Shown here piece after piece: positions 9,913 to 20,160 of a DNA stretch of 45,393 nucleotides. The position numbers and the translations under genes are program-made. The notes under the pieces are model-generated. The model was not told where the DNA came from. It ran no database searches and saw only the letters and a list, made by a program, of their open reading frames with translations. The stretch covers positions 1 through 45,393 of the forward strand of contig JADNRY010000476.1 of NCBI GenBank assembly GCA_015501585.1, written 5' to 3'. Source of the DNA: Rhodocollybia butyracea. Lineage: Eukaryota > Basidiomycota > Agaricomycetes > Agaricales > Omphalotaceae. The stretch's first letter is position 1, and every line of letters starts with the position of its first letter.

Positions 9913-12303
9913 TTAGAGGGAACGAGGGATTGAAGCGGCGCGGCCGAATTTTTCAAAGAAACAGGTAGTGTAAAAGTTCGCCAAAGTACGCTCAATATGC
10001 ATTACAACATTGAAAGTATTGAGCGGACTGTCTGGAAAGCTTTCACGCAACCTAGCTGGCCGACCTTCCCACGTTGACATCACTTTATGCAGAGCACGCA
10101 GAAACGGTACACGATCTTCCCATTTCTCTGCTGCCAAGCCTTGGTTGCCGTCCAAATGTCGACGAGCAACAGTGTCAGCCGACCCTATCCAGCAGGCATC
10201 GAGCATCCTCCTACGATCTTCTAGGTCTGCGGTGCTGGAGCGTATATGAAAGTGGGAATCAAGCAGTAGCAGTTCTTGGCGGAAGTTGAGCTCGTTCACC
10301 TCCCACAGAAGGTCTCGACAGATGGTGCTCTCGGGCAACTGATCTCGCATCAACGAACTACCTTGCCAGTACGAGCGATATGCAAAACGAGGATCCTCCC
10401 CTTTGATCTTGACCGAACTCTGTTCCAGGCATCCCTCAAGAATCTTCATCACCCGATGATGTAGCTTGCTCGTCTCTGGTTTATGACCTGCGTACAAAAG
10501 TGCTTGCCATTCTTCTAAGGACAACCGGAGACTGTTACAAGTTAGGCTGACAAGGAGATATAGCACAAGTTCACGTATTTTGAGCCACCCATGGAGTAAA
10601 GTGCCGGTTGATGGAGCATTGGCATCCCGAGTGACAAAAAGATGGGGGGGTGGAAGATAATACCCACTTTTTATCTCGTAGCTGTTTGGGAGACCCCTGG
10701 ATTGTTGGAGAGCATTTCCCCAGACCAAAACGGGTGGTGGCATCAGTGGGCTTGTCGGTTCAAAGAATGTGTTTACGCCATGATCTGCGATGAGGTTGCG
10801 TTGAGTAAAATCTGCAATTAATGAGTGCTTAGAAGCATGGACCATAAATCACTACACTCACAAGGCCGGGTGCGATGTTCCACATGGTTAGCAGAAGAAG
10901 TGGATGGCAGAGTTTTTCTGGCATTCCTGAACGAGTTGGAAACTTCCAAAGTATCAGAAATGCCAGAGCGATTGAACAGCGAGGACATATAAGTCGTCAT
11001 TATAGTGTAACGCTGTGCGGCGGGACCTTCATATATGAGTCGAGCGGGCGTCGCGTCGCAGCAATCTATGATATAACCAGACGGAAGAATAATCTGCTCC
11101 GAATCTTCAACAATGATAGGGACAACTTTCTCGATTCTTGGTGTAGGTGTCATCGAGACTGGACGAACAAACCAAACCGGGATACCCGCATAGAAAAGCA
11201 TATTCAGGTCATTCACGTTATCCACGAAGGCTCCTACGATGTTTTTTGGTGCGTGCACTTTCCTCCGGGTTTCCGCACTGCCGATTCTCTGTTGCCATTT
11301 AGAGCTCAGCCAACGATTACGGGCGTCCAACTCTAGGAGTTGGCGCTGAAGACACGCAACCCACAAAAAGATTTCTGTTCGAGAAGAGGGGACATTGATC
11401 AGATCGAGCAAGCGTCTGATATGAGTTGAGCCTGAAATGAGAAACTCATCACTCGCAGCATATTCAGAAGGCACACGTTTGAGGATGCTCGTTGCCAGCT
11501 CCTCAAGTTGTGCGGCGAACGTAACCTCAAGCTCACCCAAACCCGAGCACATGCCACGTCCTCGCGGTTCTATAAAATGGCAGTCGCTGGGGATCACCCA
11601 AGTGCAGTGGAACCTATATCCGCTATTTAGCGATGGTTGCCCGCCCTTAAGCGATGGCCTTCTGACAATAGACAAGTGAGGTGTTTTTCGCGAAAAGAGC
11701 TGCGGGTAGAGAATAGGATCGTGACAACCAAAGTGGTTATCACGTTTCATGCGCACTTGGCACGAATCAAACGAAGGATGAAATAGAACAGTGCTATTGG
11801 GAGACGAAATAAGTATATCGCCAGGTAATACGTTTCCTACCAGTCCATCGGTAGACTGACGTACTATACGAATAATCAACGTAAGTACTAGATAATTTGT
11901 GAGGAAAGGAAGACTAACCGCACTGTGATTTTGAAACACGAGTAAGAAGAGTGGAGTCCGCTTGAACGGCGTTATAGGTGATAGTCTGGCTGTCCCAATC
12001 CTCACTATCACTACCCCCCTCGCTGCTGCTATAGTCGTCGCTGTCATCGCTGTCATCGCTGTCATCGCTGTCATCGCTGTCATCGCTGTCATCGCTGTCA
12101 TCGCTGTCATCGCTGTCATCGCTGTCATCGCTGTCGTCGCTGTCGTCGACGTCACTGATCACGATAAGACGGGAGGTATATGTCATGGCGGTCATGCGTT
12201 TCGTTCGCGAGGGTGGTTTGCCGTCAAGGCGGTTATTAGCGTGTGAGATGGAGTTATACGTTTTGCTGGACATTGAGCGATTGAACTTGGAAGAACTTGA
12301 CAT
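9913..12303 (-). CDS. uncharacterised 761-residue protein with SDD repeat
   Basis: Three exons in transcript order: 12303-11919, 11863-10862, 10811-9913. Phases fit exactly (2286 nt) and the introns have GTTAGT...TATAG and GTGAGT...TGCAG ends. The N-terminus is serine-rich, followed by a long run of Ser-Asp-Asp triplets (around residues 50-90), an acidic disordered tract. The body is a soluble alpha-helical protein with segments such as LWVACLQRQLLELDARNRWL and FYAGIPVWFVRP, and an aromatic C-terminus (FYTTCFFEKFGRA). This resembles uncharacterised proteins I associate with mushroom genomes, but no domain name can be given. No signal peptide or membrane segment is evident. A fold-back element begins 24 nt upstream of the start codon. 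The gene appears intact. Confidence 0.65.
12034..12150. repeat. 9-bp minisatellite inside a coding exon
   Basis: About a dozen nearly perfect copies of a 9-bp unit (TCGCTGTCA on the plus strand). On the minus strand this encodes the Ser-Asp-Asp run of the 9913-12303 gene. The in-frame unit length means copy-number change would alter the acidic tract without a frameshift. Confidence 0.9.
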
Positions 12304-12326
12304 TCAGTTAACACAAAATTTTTGGC

Positions 12327-12560
12327 GATGGTGGAAGTTCACTGCAAAGACTAAAAATGTTTCTCGAGCGTGGGACGGCAACGGAAGAGTTTGCCTGGAG
12401 CTCAAGTGATTTGTCAGCGGCGAAGATTTGCCGCTGACAAATCACTTGAGCTTGCGAGCCGTTTGTCTTGCCCACCAAAGATCGTGGGAATTTTTTCACT
12501 CTTGTCTTCGAACTTCCAAGTCCGTTGGTACTGGCGCTGCTGGTCGTTGCCAGCGACGAA
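12327..12560 (+). mobile_element. fold-back (MITE-like) element, copy B
   Basis: Related to copy A at 5382. It shares the end motif GATGGTGGAAGTTC, an internal GTGGGAA-TTT segment, a central stem with TCAGCGGC/GCCGCTGA, and the trailing mini-hairpin CTGGCGCTGCT...GCCAGCGACGA (about 12530-12560). The central perfect stem is 23 bp (12399-12421 with 12430-12452). The right end reads GAACTTCCA and then diverges, so the outer repeat is more decayed than in copy A. It has the same orientation as copy A, and both lie directly upstream of a minus-strand gene. Confidence 0.7.
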
Positions 12561-12892
12561 TTTGCGGGGATAATCTCGTCAGATCCGAAGGTTGAGTACA
12601 GTTTGGACGATGTTCAGTCGGACAACCCGGGTTTGGCTGTTTACGAAGAGTGTGCCATGATGTCTTCGCGCGAGGAAGCGTTGTCGACAGTTCTTGTCCT
12701 TTCCCTCTCAATAACTTCGTGCCTCAGCCTTCTCCACTACGAGGCTTTCAATTTCTCACTCGCTCATACCATCGCTCTCGTCACAGCATATTCGGAATTC
12801 GTGAAGGGTTTGAGAACGACGGACTTTATCATCCCTCCTCAAGAGGTCGAACCATATTCCTACGTTGCCATGGCGTGGAGAAGGTCTACGCT

Positions 12893-13480
12893 GGATTCTA
12901 CAAGTACGACGATGCCACTAACAAAAGGTTCCACAGCAACGCGTCGCCAAACCATGAAACCGAGGAAAATGTGACATTCAAAGAGGTATGTATTCGTTCA
13001 TGCCACGCGTACGGAAATGAACTTTTCTTTTTACAGTTTACGCACGAGCGGTGTTTAGACGCCAGGGAGTTCCTAGATGTAGAGGCAGAGGTGTCGGATG
13101 ACGATGGACGTGAGGATGATGATGATACAGATTTCACCGATTTTATCGACGACCAGGCCATCAGTTTTTCCTCTCGCAAGCTGGACGTTCTTCTTCCCAT
13201 CCTAGACGACAACGAAAACTTTCCTTCGTCCCCCTCCATCTCTATTTACTCCGCTGCCCAAATCTCCCCAATCCACCGGCTCATAACCTCCACTCCCGCT
13301 CTAGAGGACGCTGCAGCCGCGCTCCCCCTTCAATCTGCAACTCCCTCGGAATGTTGGGATCTACTGCGGAAGTGTGACGCATCTAGAGTTTTGAGACACC
13401 GTTCCTAGTGCCACCGACGACCACGATCTGGCCGAACTTGAACATACCATCGGTAGCGCTCCACCCGCTCCGTGTCGCCA
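12893..13480 (+). pseudogene. Spt5-like relic, N-terminal exons
   Basis: Exon end ...NVTFKE at 12986, then intron 12987-13036 (GTATGTATTC...TTTTTACAG), then FTHERCLDAREFLDVEAEVS followed by an acidic tract ending DFTDFIDD. This is the same order as the intact gene at 5.1 kb. It continues with serine/proline-rich sequence and PSECWDLLRK (compare DECWDLLRA in the intact gene). A stop follows near 13406. After a frame change, TDDHDLAELEHTIG (about 13413-13455) matches the SDDITLVQLENRM segment. The NGN and KOW parts are absent. Confidence 0.65.
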
Positions 13481-13839
13481 CCCCCTCGAATGAATTGCTA
13501 CGCACCTTTCATCTCAAATCCCGGCTACCGAAAATACATCCTCGTTCCCCGACGCATTCGTCGTTCGTCTCCTCCTTTTTCACAATCGTCTTGTCCCGGC
13601 CATTACCAGTCTTTTAAAACCTTCATCATTTTCTATTGCAACTCGTTGCTCAAGGCAAACCTCTTCCATCCTCGCTGATAAGTTATCGTCCATGGGCGAT
13701 GCTGGCGTCGTAGGCCATGCCTGAGATTTCTTGCCCGTTTGGCCCTCCTTTAAGACAGTTGCAATCAACTTCAACGAACTACACGTAGGTTAGCCTGTTG
13801 TCCTGCGTCAAAACAATGCGATGATCGCTTACTTTATCT
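13481..13839. other. decayed tail of the Spt5-like relic, no gene
   Basis: Serine/proline-rich short frames, possibly once the disordered linker of the relic to the left. Nothing else is recognisable. Confidence 0.35.
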
Positions 13840-14131
13840 TCTTTTTCGGCCCTTTTCCAGACACAAGTAGCCGTCTTCAGTTCTCCGTACGCGAGCCCGT
13901 CATCTGTGTCGTTCGGCCTAGGAAGCCATACAATTGCAGTAGTACCGCCTCGGTCTGCAGCACCTGTTGGCCTCTGGACAAAGTTTTGTACTGGAAAGGT
14001 GCCATGTCCCTACCGCCGCAAGCCACATGCGTTCCGACAGGATGTGCTGAAATACAAGCAACAGCGCCTCTTTGTCCCTGTAGAAGACTTCGCAACGTGT
14101 ACTTTTTCAGTTCGCTCACGAAAGGTCCCAA
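13840..14131 (-). pseudogene. WD40-repeat-like relic
   Basis: Minus-strand reading gives LLQGQRGAVACISAHPVGTH, then VACGGRD and, after a frame shift, GGTTAIVWLPRPNDTDDGLA. This pattern (small hydrophobic strands, HP.GT..A.GG.DG, then TTAI.W..R) is typical of WD40 propeller blades. It is paralogous to the fragment near 29.4 kb (GTTTALAWIVRPDD). Frames are broken, so no functional protein is expected. Confidence 0.5.
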
Positions 14132-14264
14132 GACCTTATTGTTATTTAGGAGTTTCCTTTTTGGGTGTTATTGTTGAATGCCCTTTTCAATGCGTTCAAT
14201 TTAGGAACTCATACCTTTCCACCTTTCTCTCTTATTTCCCTTTGCGCTGGCGCATCTCTCGACG

Positions 14265-15018
14265 ATGGACTCGACAATGGACTCGACACGGTTTGCATAC
14301 ACGGAATCTAAACCAATCCTAACCTTCTCCCAACTGAGTGCTCCCCGACCGAAAAGCATACCTTCATATGCAACGTCTTTTCTTCGTCGTCCTCGACGTG
14401 CGCTTGGTATACATCAGGATCTTCCTGAGAAGGCATTGTTCCATCCATACACACGTCCGGCCAAGCCCCAGAAGATAGATATACCACCTACTCTTTGCGA
14501 TTCTTCTCCCGGTTCACCTTTGACTCCGCTGGGGAATGAACCGTCGAATGGATCGTCAACAGTGTCAAGCAGTGCTTGTCGTATCATATTTATTCCCCCG
14601 CCATTGACTGGTGTGACTGTTTTAACTGCAGGGTGGTCTCCCGATCTGTTGAAATCATACCGTGTATGTTTAAAAGTGTGATAATATCCGTGTCTCTAAC
14701 CATTTTCCCAGTCTTTTGCCAGAGACGCAGTTAAAGCTCACCTGGACTATTCGAAAAGCCTCTCTACTCAGATTCCTAAAGCAGTTGAACAAGCACAACA
14801 ATACGTAGGTCTTTTTGCTCACTTTGGTCGCTTTTGCTCACTACTTCGGTCACTTGATATTCCAGATCGAAGATAAAATTCCTCTATTTAAGAATCATCA
14901 AGACCATTGGGGAGCGAATGCGTTGCTTAGAGATCAGCTGAAAAGTGTCAAGGATACTCGCACTAAGGCTGAGGGCCGTGCTGCTGAGAAAGAAAAGATG
15001 GCGAGACAATATAATTAG
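14265..15018 (+). CDS. small uncharacterised three-exon gene
   Basis: Exons 14265-14663, 14712-14804 and 14866-15018 join in phase to about 214 residues. Start ATG 14265 (MDSTMDSTRFAYTES); a second in-frame ATG lies 12 nt downstream in a duplicated ATGGACTCGACA. The N-terminal half is serine/proline-rich and probably disordered. The C-terminal half is charged and helical (ARDAVKAHLDYSKSL; DKIPLFKNHQDHW; RAAEKEKMARQYN). There is no signal peptide or membrane segment. The F.NHQ.HW...LLR pattern reminds me of short uncharacterised mushroom proteins; I cannot assign a function. Confidence 0.5.
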
Positions 15019-15235
15019 CATCCAAAGTGACGTCGTTCAAGCCCACTGCTTTCGCGCTCTCAAAAATGTCTCTCTTGTTCTGTATTATTTTAGTATGGGA
15101 CTGACGCAGGGATACATTCTATTTTGCAGTATGTACATTAACTCCCGCAATTGTTATTTGCTACATCCATAATTATTCTGTATAATTCTACGCTAGATAT
15201 ACATGGAAAAGTCTAGAAGTGTATTTTCGCGTTTT

Positions 15236-15729
15236 CTCATATGCGTTCAAGAATCCCCAAGTCCCGCCGCTGGTAAGTGTCTTGCGACGCTGCGTACGGA
15301 AACTAATTTTTTTAACTTACAGCACACGCAGCGGCGACGCATAAACGCGAGGGACGTTTTAGATGTTGAGGCTAAGGTGTCTGGTTACGAGATAGACGAC
15401 GGCGAAGAAGACATCGACGAAGATGCGATCCGCGTGCACTATCGCGATGAAACCCTGGATTGGAAGGATGGCATAATAGTAGAGACCGTATCTGGTGCAG
15501 ATGGTGGGGACAGTAAGTAAGTACCACCAAGACAATAGATGTTCCTTTCAACCTTATCGAGTCTTTCCACGAGCGACCAAACCCTGCCAGGGGGAAAGGA
15601 CTCATGGTTGTTGCCAGGAATCACCCTGAGCACATTGGGAAGTTGGTGCGCAGAATCCACCATTTCTATGACACAGTGAAGACTGAGGAAACCTTGGCTC
15701 ATGGTGCAGAGGGTAGACCGCTCAGGTTC
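15236..15729 (+). pseudogene. Spt5-like relic, internally deleted
   Basis: The family's first intron (about 15273-15323, GTAAGT...TTACAG) is followed by HTQRRRINARDVLDVEAKVS. A shortened acidic tract runs directly into DAIRVHYRDETLDW, which corresponds to the pre-NGN segment NAIRMHYHDEDIDW of the intact gene. After a stop at about 15518, a second piece (15541-15729) reads LMVVARNHPEHIGKLVRRI and ends ...GRPLRF-stop. That piece is the C-terminal KOW-like region, paralogous to 28.6 kb. Most of NGN/KOW is missing. Confidence 0.65.
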
Positions 15730-15735
15730 TAAGGA

Positions 15736-16270
15736 AAGCACGGTTTTTGAATTTCTTGAGTTTCACCCCAACGATCACCTCGTTGTTAGAATCTACTAGA
15801 TTGGATTTTTCGTATAGCGGCGTTGATGTCAGACGTCCGATGATAACGTCTTCCCAGGTCTTATCCCTGCATTGACTTCAAAGACCTTCAGAACAAAAAG
15901 ACTACATAAAAAAGGCAACTGTGGAGCGAGGCACAGCCTAATCAGGAAGTATCTCCAATAATGAAATGGAGCGGAATGGAGCTGTACATAAATTGCGCAC
16001 GAGAACGCTATAATAAATTGGACACGCGTGCTGGGTGACTCACCAGGAAATCGATACGCTGGTAATTTTTGAGTAGATTTCAAACAGCAAGCTTTACAAG
16101 TACAATAAAAAGTGAGCGGGATACAAATTAGAGAAACACACGAAAGGAATATAGGGTACGGCCCACGGGTGGAAGCAGGAACTGAAGCAGTTATTGGGCG
16201 CTACGGGAAAATCCAATGGTAAACTAGATATGTCAAAACAGTGTCAAAAGTGGAAATAAATTTATTGTAA
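15736..16270. other. no recognisable gene
   Basis: No convincing coding segment on either strand. It may be the non-coding interior of the Helitron-like element that ends at 16422. Confidence 0.4.
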
Positions 16271-16423
16271 TTGTTGGCCGGAGCAACACACTGGCGAAGG
16301 GAGCGAGGAGCTTTACTCCGAGCGGACTGAGCTTTACTAAAGCTCTATGTCGTTAACGTTCACGTTCAACCGTTCAATGTTCAACATTCACAACCGTGGG
16401 CGTAGCCACGGGTATCTGCTAGT
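16271..16423 (+). mobile_element. Helitron-like 3' terminus
   Basis: A GC-rich hairpin (CCGTGG at 16394-16399, loop GCGTAG, CCACGG at 16406-16411) is followed after 7 nt by CTAG (16419-16422) and then a T. This is the classic arrangement of Helitron 3' ends: hairpin, short spacer, CTRR, insertion before T. Upstream lie short reiterated motifs (GAGCTTTACT twice; GTTCAAC/GTTCAATGTTCAAC). No 5' terminus or Rep/helicase ORF was found, so this would be a non-autonomous or truncated copy. Confidence 0.45.
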
Positions 16424-16548
16424 TGTAATTTGTATAATTTTAAACGTATAGTTTTTATTTCACGTGAAAGCTGACAAATCGCTTGTGAGCAACGCGGCTA
16501 CACGTCGGCTGCTGTTGTGCTGCCGTAATATTTTTCTTTCTTCTCCGA

Positions 16549-16655
16549 ACTTCCACGACAGTCGTAAGTCTTTGGTTGAATATGTCTGCATGCAGCGTGC
16601 TGAGTGCATATTGTGATAGGTATTTCTTACGAACTTCCACGACCGTAAGTCTTGA
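16549..16655 (+). promoter_or_regulatory. repeated promoter motif GAACTTCCACGAC...GTAAGTCTT
   Basis: Two direct copies of the motif (about 16549-16573 and 16629-16653) lie 120-220 nt upstream of the Crinkler-RHS-like gene. They recur at the matching place before copy 2 (about 21637 and 21768). The GAACTTCCAC core is identical to the terminal repeat of the fold-back elements at 5.4 and 12.3 kb. It may be a promoter element or the solo end of such an element. Confidence 0.45.
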
Positions 16656-16772
16656 CCATAAAATCTGCCCGCGTGCTGAACCCATTTGTGACAGGCGGCA
16701 GTTGACAAGCAATTTCCTCTCTTTCTATCTATTTATCTCATCCATCGCATCGCATCGACTACATCCAAACCA

Positions 16773-19024
16773 ATGCCCATCCATTCCAAGCGCTATTACC
16801 TTCCATTCCCCGAAAAATGGACTGAACTTCCGGCCAACAGCAGTTGGAATGACCATGTTGAGTACATTAAGAACTTGTCGCATCATCCCCTAGTGCTCCC
16901 GCAGTTACCAGCCCCATTACGAGTCACCCCACCCCAGTGCACGCGATCGATTCTTGAAATGTTGAATGACAGCGACAATGGCCAAATTTTAATCTTGCCT
17001 CAGTACCCTGATGTCGTCAAACGGATTGCACGGATCTATCTGGAGGAAAAAGCGGCGGGAATACTTGTTTCGGGTCAGCCAGGCATCGGTACGTGCTCAT
17101 TCAACATATTAGAAAGTATTACATATGTTTTACAGGCAAGAGCGTGTTGCTCGCTTACCTCCTTTTAGTGCTCTTGAGCCTAGGAAAACGCAAAGATCCA
17201 CATATGAATATACGCTCCGCTCCTATCTTCCTTTACACCAGCGAAATGATCCTGTTTTATGATGGTAAACTATACTATCCCAAAAGTCAGCAAGATTTTC
17301 ACCCTCATGACCTTCCTCAGCCGAAACCATATAAAACGGGCATGCGACCTCCTGTATGGTTTCTGGTAGACGTTGAAGCAAACGAGCCTCGACAATTGGT
17401 TGAAGTTATGCCCGCCAACGCTTTCATCGTTCAAACGTCTTCGCCTAACCCGATGCGGTTTGAGAAATGGCTGAAATTGAAGAAGCCAATCGTGATTGGA
17501 CTTGGGCTATGGACCCCTAAACTTCTTCGGGAGGGGTGAGACATTTTTTTACTGGTATTGTGGAGATCTTATGCTAAAGCACTACTTTTTAGTTGGTCTT
17601 TGCAGAAGGCACAACGGACTCTTAATTCCTTGACACTCTCATGGGCCAGAAGCACAACTGACGAGATGAATGAGGAGGATGGTGCTCTTGCGGTGGAGCA
17701 CCAGAACGTCTTATCCGAGGCTCATCCGAGAGAAGAATGGTCCGGATGGACAGATGACAAGATAATATCCAGAGCGACGAAACTCCTGATAAAGCAAGGA
17801 GTGATGCTTTTCGGCAACTCCGCGCGAGACATCTACTATTATCTCCAATTACCACGCGAGCTCGTCGTGTGCCACTCTAATCAAAATGACGACCACTGGC
17901 AGAAGGCAATAACTTACCTCCGAACGTACCTCGAAACTGGGGTAGCTCTAATGATGGAGGCTGAGAAAAGCAACGGGGCAACTCGATTGTCACATCGCAT
18001 TTGCGCCCTCACGTTGTTAGAACGAGCTCCAGGAACCTGTTGGTGGGCCAGCGATCTTTTCGAAGTTATTTGGAAATCTAAAGACATCGAGGAGAAGCTG
18101 ATGGAGAAACAGAAATCTCTGGAAGAAGAAGAACGAGCCAAACTCTTCAATTCCCTTTCCCCTGTCGGAAAAGCCCATAGTTTTGGAGCCAACCTCTACG
18201 AGCCGCATGCACACAAATCCATCACCTTTGGGAAAACCCTCTTACCTCAGTTGCGACCGATGACTCTGACTCCCTATTCTGTTGGCCAATCTGAATTTTC
18301 AGCATCAACAACAGATCAAACCAAGTACACATTTACGACCACAATGACCGAATATTCCAAGTTTGAAGAGTTTCCTAGGCGAGTGAAACACTTGTTTCAA
18401 TACTCCACCCTCCCCGCCTTTCCCCAGCTTAGTTTCGACTACTACTATGTCCCCGAAAAGGAGAACAACCCGTTCTTCGATTCCTTCTTTTTTTGGGATC
18501 TGGACAAGTATGTCGTTATTGTCTTTATCCAGGTTTCCACTGGGAAGGATGGTCATAAGAAGATCACACTGATGGGTCTCGAACTTATCGAGAACCTGCA
18601 AGCCGATGCTAAACTTCAGTTTGGGAAAGAAGTTAAGGTCATGTACCTCTTTGTTTCACCGCATGTTGAAGCCGTCGGCCCTGCTCAAACATGGGCAATA
18701 CCTGCCAGGTATTTCGAGGATCCAATCGCTTCCTACGTACGGGGAGGGGTGTTTTTTTTGAGCGTTCCTATTCCATTAGATAAGGATGCGGTTCGTTCTA
18801 CTCGAGCAGAGCTTTATCTCCGTTCCAAGAGCGCCAAAGCTGTGACTGTGGATAATGTGATATCCATGGGTAGAAATGACTCTAAGCCAGCAACTGCTGG
18901 ACAAGGGGGTAAGGTTGGCCGTTCAGATCCAACACCCTCCTCTGGAAACAGCGGCCGCAAGCGCAATCGACAGCGACAGCGGTCCACATCTTCGAAACCC
19001 GTCAAGCGCCAGCGCTGCAAATAG
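16773..19024 (+). CDS. Crinkler-RHS-type P-loop NTPase / REase-like nuclease, copy 1
   Basis: Exons 16773-17088, 17136-17535 and 17593-19024 join in phase to 715 residues. Residues 101-108 are a Walker A loop (GQPGIGKS) split by intron 1, and PVWFLVDVEANE (~190) fits a Walker B strand. A long helical middle contains an E/K-rich coil (EEKLMEKQKSLEEEERAK). Around 545-575, NPFFDSFFFWD...VVIVFIQVSTGKDGH fits the D...QxT/H pattern of the restriction-endonuclease-like domain found with this NTPase in Crinkler/RHS (CR) proteins. The tail is basic (GRKRNRQRQR...KPVKRQR), a likely nuclear localisation signal. There is no signal peptide. CR proteins are proposed to derive from transposon-linked NTPase-nuclease pairs and some act as effectors; the role here is unknown. 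The copy appears intact. Confidence 0.7.
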
Positions 19025-19439
19025 GTCAGATATGTCCTGTCCTTTCTCCTTTCTGGTAGTTTGAATTCTCGCTTCCGTTTTTTATTTTATCTATTGCATG
19101 TGAAATTCAATTTTCTCCGACCAGCAGTGGCTGTTAGTGGTGTTATTCGATGTGATATCCCGGTGACGAGCAAGAACGTTTTTATTCTTCACACCTGTAT
19201 TTGTCAGTCAGTCATTGTTGTATCTTGTATCTTGGTATTTGTCGTGATTGTATTCTGGTATCTTGGTATTGAATTGATGATGCAAATTTTAGAACAACTC
19301 ACTCAGCGATTTTTTCACTGTTGATTCACTTCGTCGAGTTGTACATGTATATGTGCCGTTACTGGCGGCTATCGTGGAGTGCCTGGAACATCATCTAATC
19401 ATCTTCGTAAGTTTTTTCGCGGGAGTAGCCAAGAATGCG

Positions 19440-20160
19440 GCTCATCTCTTTTAATCTTGCCGCCGCGCTCAAATTGAGCTAGATTGGCGGAATACACTCG
19501 TTTCTGCCATTCTTCGGACCTCCAGAAGTCTGATGTATCTGAGTTAGGTGTCAGAGAGAATAAATCTCGATTGTGAAGAAAACAATCATATATGTAAGTA
19601 CCTGTCAGAGAGAATAAATCTACTACTAGTCAGTACAAAGTATATAGGTAAATAGAGAATAACGCACCTCGATTGTGAAGAAAACAATCGAGGGAAATAT
19701 ATGACTCGAGCCCCCTTATAAGGGGCATATGTAAGCATAAGAGGAACGGTAAACTAAGAACCGAATGGTAAACGAAGAAGCGGAGTGAATAGGAAACGTC
19801 AAAGCGAGTATACGCGATACGAAAAAAGGGGATGGTACGCAAGTATATTCAACATTAGGGGCCGAACTGGGTCATGAATCGCGTTTGGTGCTGGACATCC
19901 ACTAATGCAGGAAATGCTATCCCTCCGTAGATCATGAATTCTTTCTGGATATAGTTAGACTGGCTCGGAAAGCGAAAGATTTTTCCTTGCCTTGGTGAAA
20001 GCACCGTTCGGGATGAGGTCCAAGGGGCCATTTCTGGTTACACCACCACAGGCTCTGTCTTTTGATTATGTAGTTCTATCGATCTGGTATCACTCCACCC
20101 TTTGTCTTGACAATTCTGACACCAGATTATTCAGGCGATAAACGATTTTCAGCTGATCTC
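19440..20160 (-). pseudogene. inverted, diverged copy of the 8.3-8.7 kb gene fragment
   Basis: Reverse-complement alignment by eye: 20160-19860 matches 8320-8590, and 19540-19450 matches 8600-8690 (the FW..EEWQKR segment). The two matching blocks are interrupted by an unrelated ~315-bp insertion (19545-19860). The coding frame is broken by stops and indels. Confidence 0.65.
19545..19860. mobile_element. small insertion rich in internal repeats
   Basis: Present here but absent from the paralogous sequence at 8.6 kb. It contains two copies of GTCAGAGAGAATAAATCT (about 19549 and 19603), two copies of CGATTGTGAAGAAAACAATC (about 19568 and 19671; each a small hairpin), and a perfect palindrome CCCCTTATAAGGGG near 19713. 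There is no coding potential. The paralogue comparison identifies it as an insertion; its class is unknown. Confidence 0.5.

Larger units (their letters stand above)
16460..19234 (+). repeat. direct duplication, copy 1 (about 2.8 kb)
   Basis: Nearly identical by eye to 21550-24339, including promoter, both introns and 3' flank. Differences are scattered substitutions, a few in-frame codon indels, a 48-bp promoter difference and one homopolymer indel. Retained introns show DNA-level duplication rather than retroposition. Confidence 0.9.

Noticed and set aside
12034..12150. CRISPR-like regular repeat
   Set aside because: Contiguous 9-bp tandem units without spacers, in a eukaryotic coding exon.
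10818..12155. Minus-strand 445-codon frame starting with a long Thr-Ala-Met repeat
   Set aside because: The repeat part is an out-of-frame reading of the Ser-Asp-Asp minisatellite. The real protein uses the other frame, joined by an intron at 11918-11864.
11962..12246. Plus-strand valine/isoleucine/alanine repeat frame that looks like a membrane protein
   Set aside because: Antisense shadow of the 9-bp minisatellite.
18305..18601. Minus-strand 98-codon frame conserved in both Crinkler-RHS copies
   Set aside because: Conserved only because the duplicated DNA is nearly identical; it is antisense to the nuclease-like exon.
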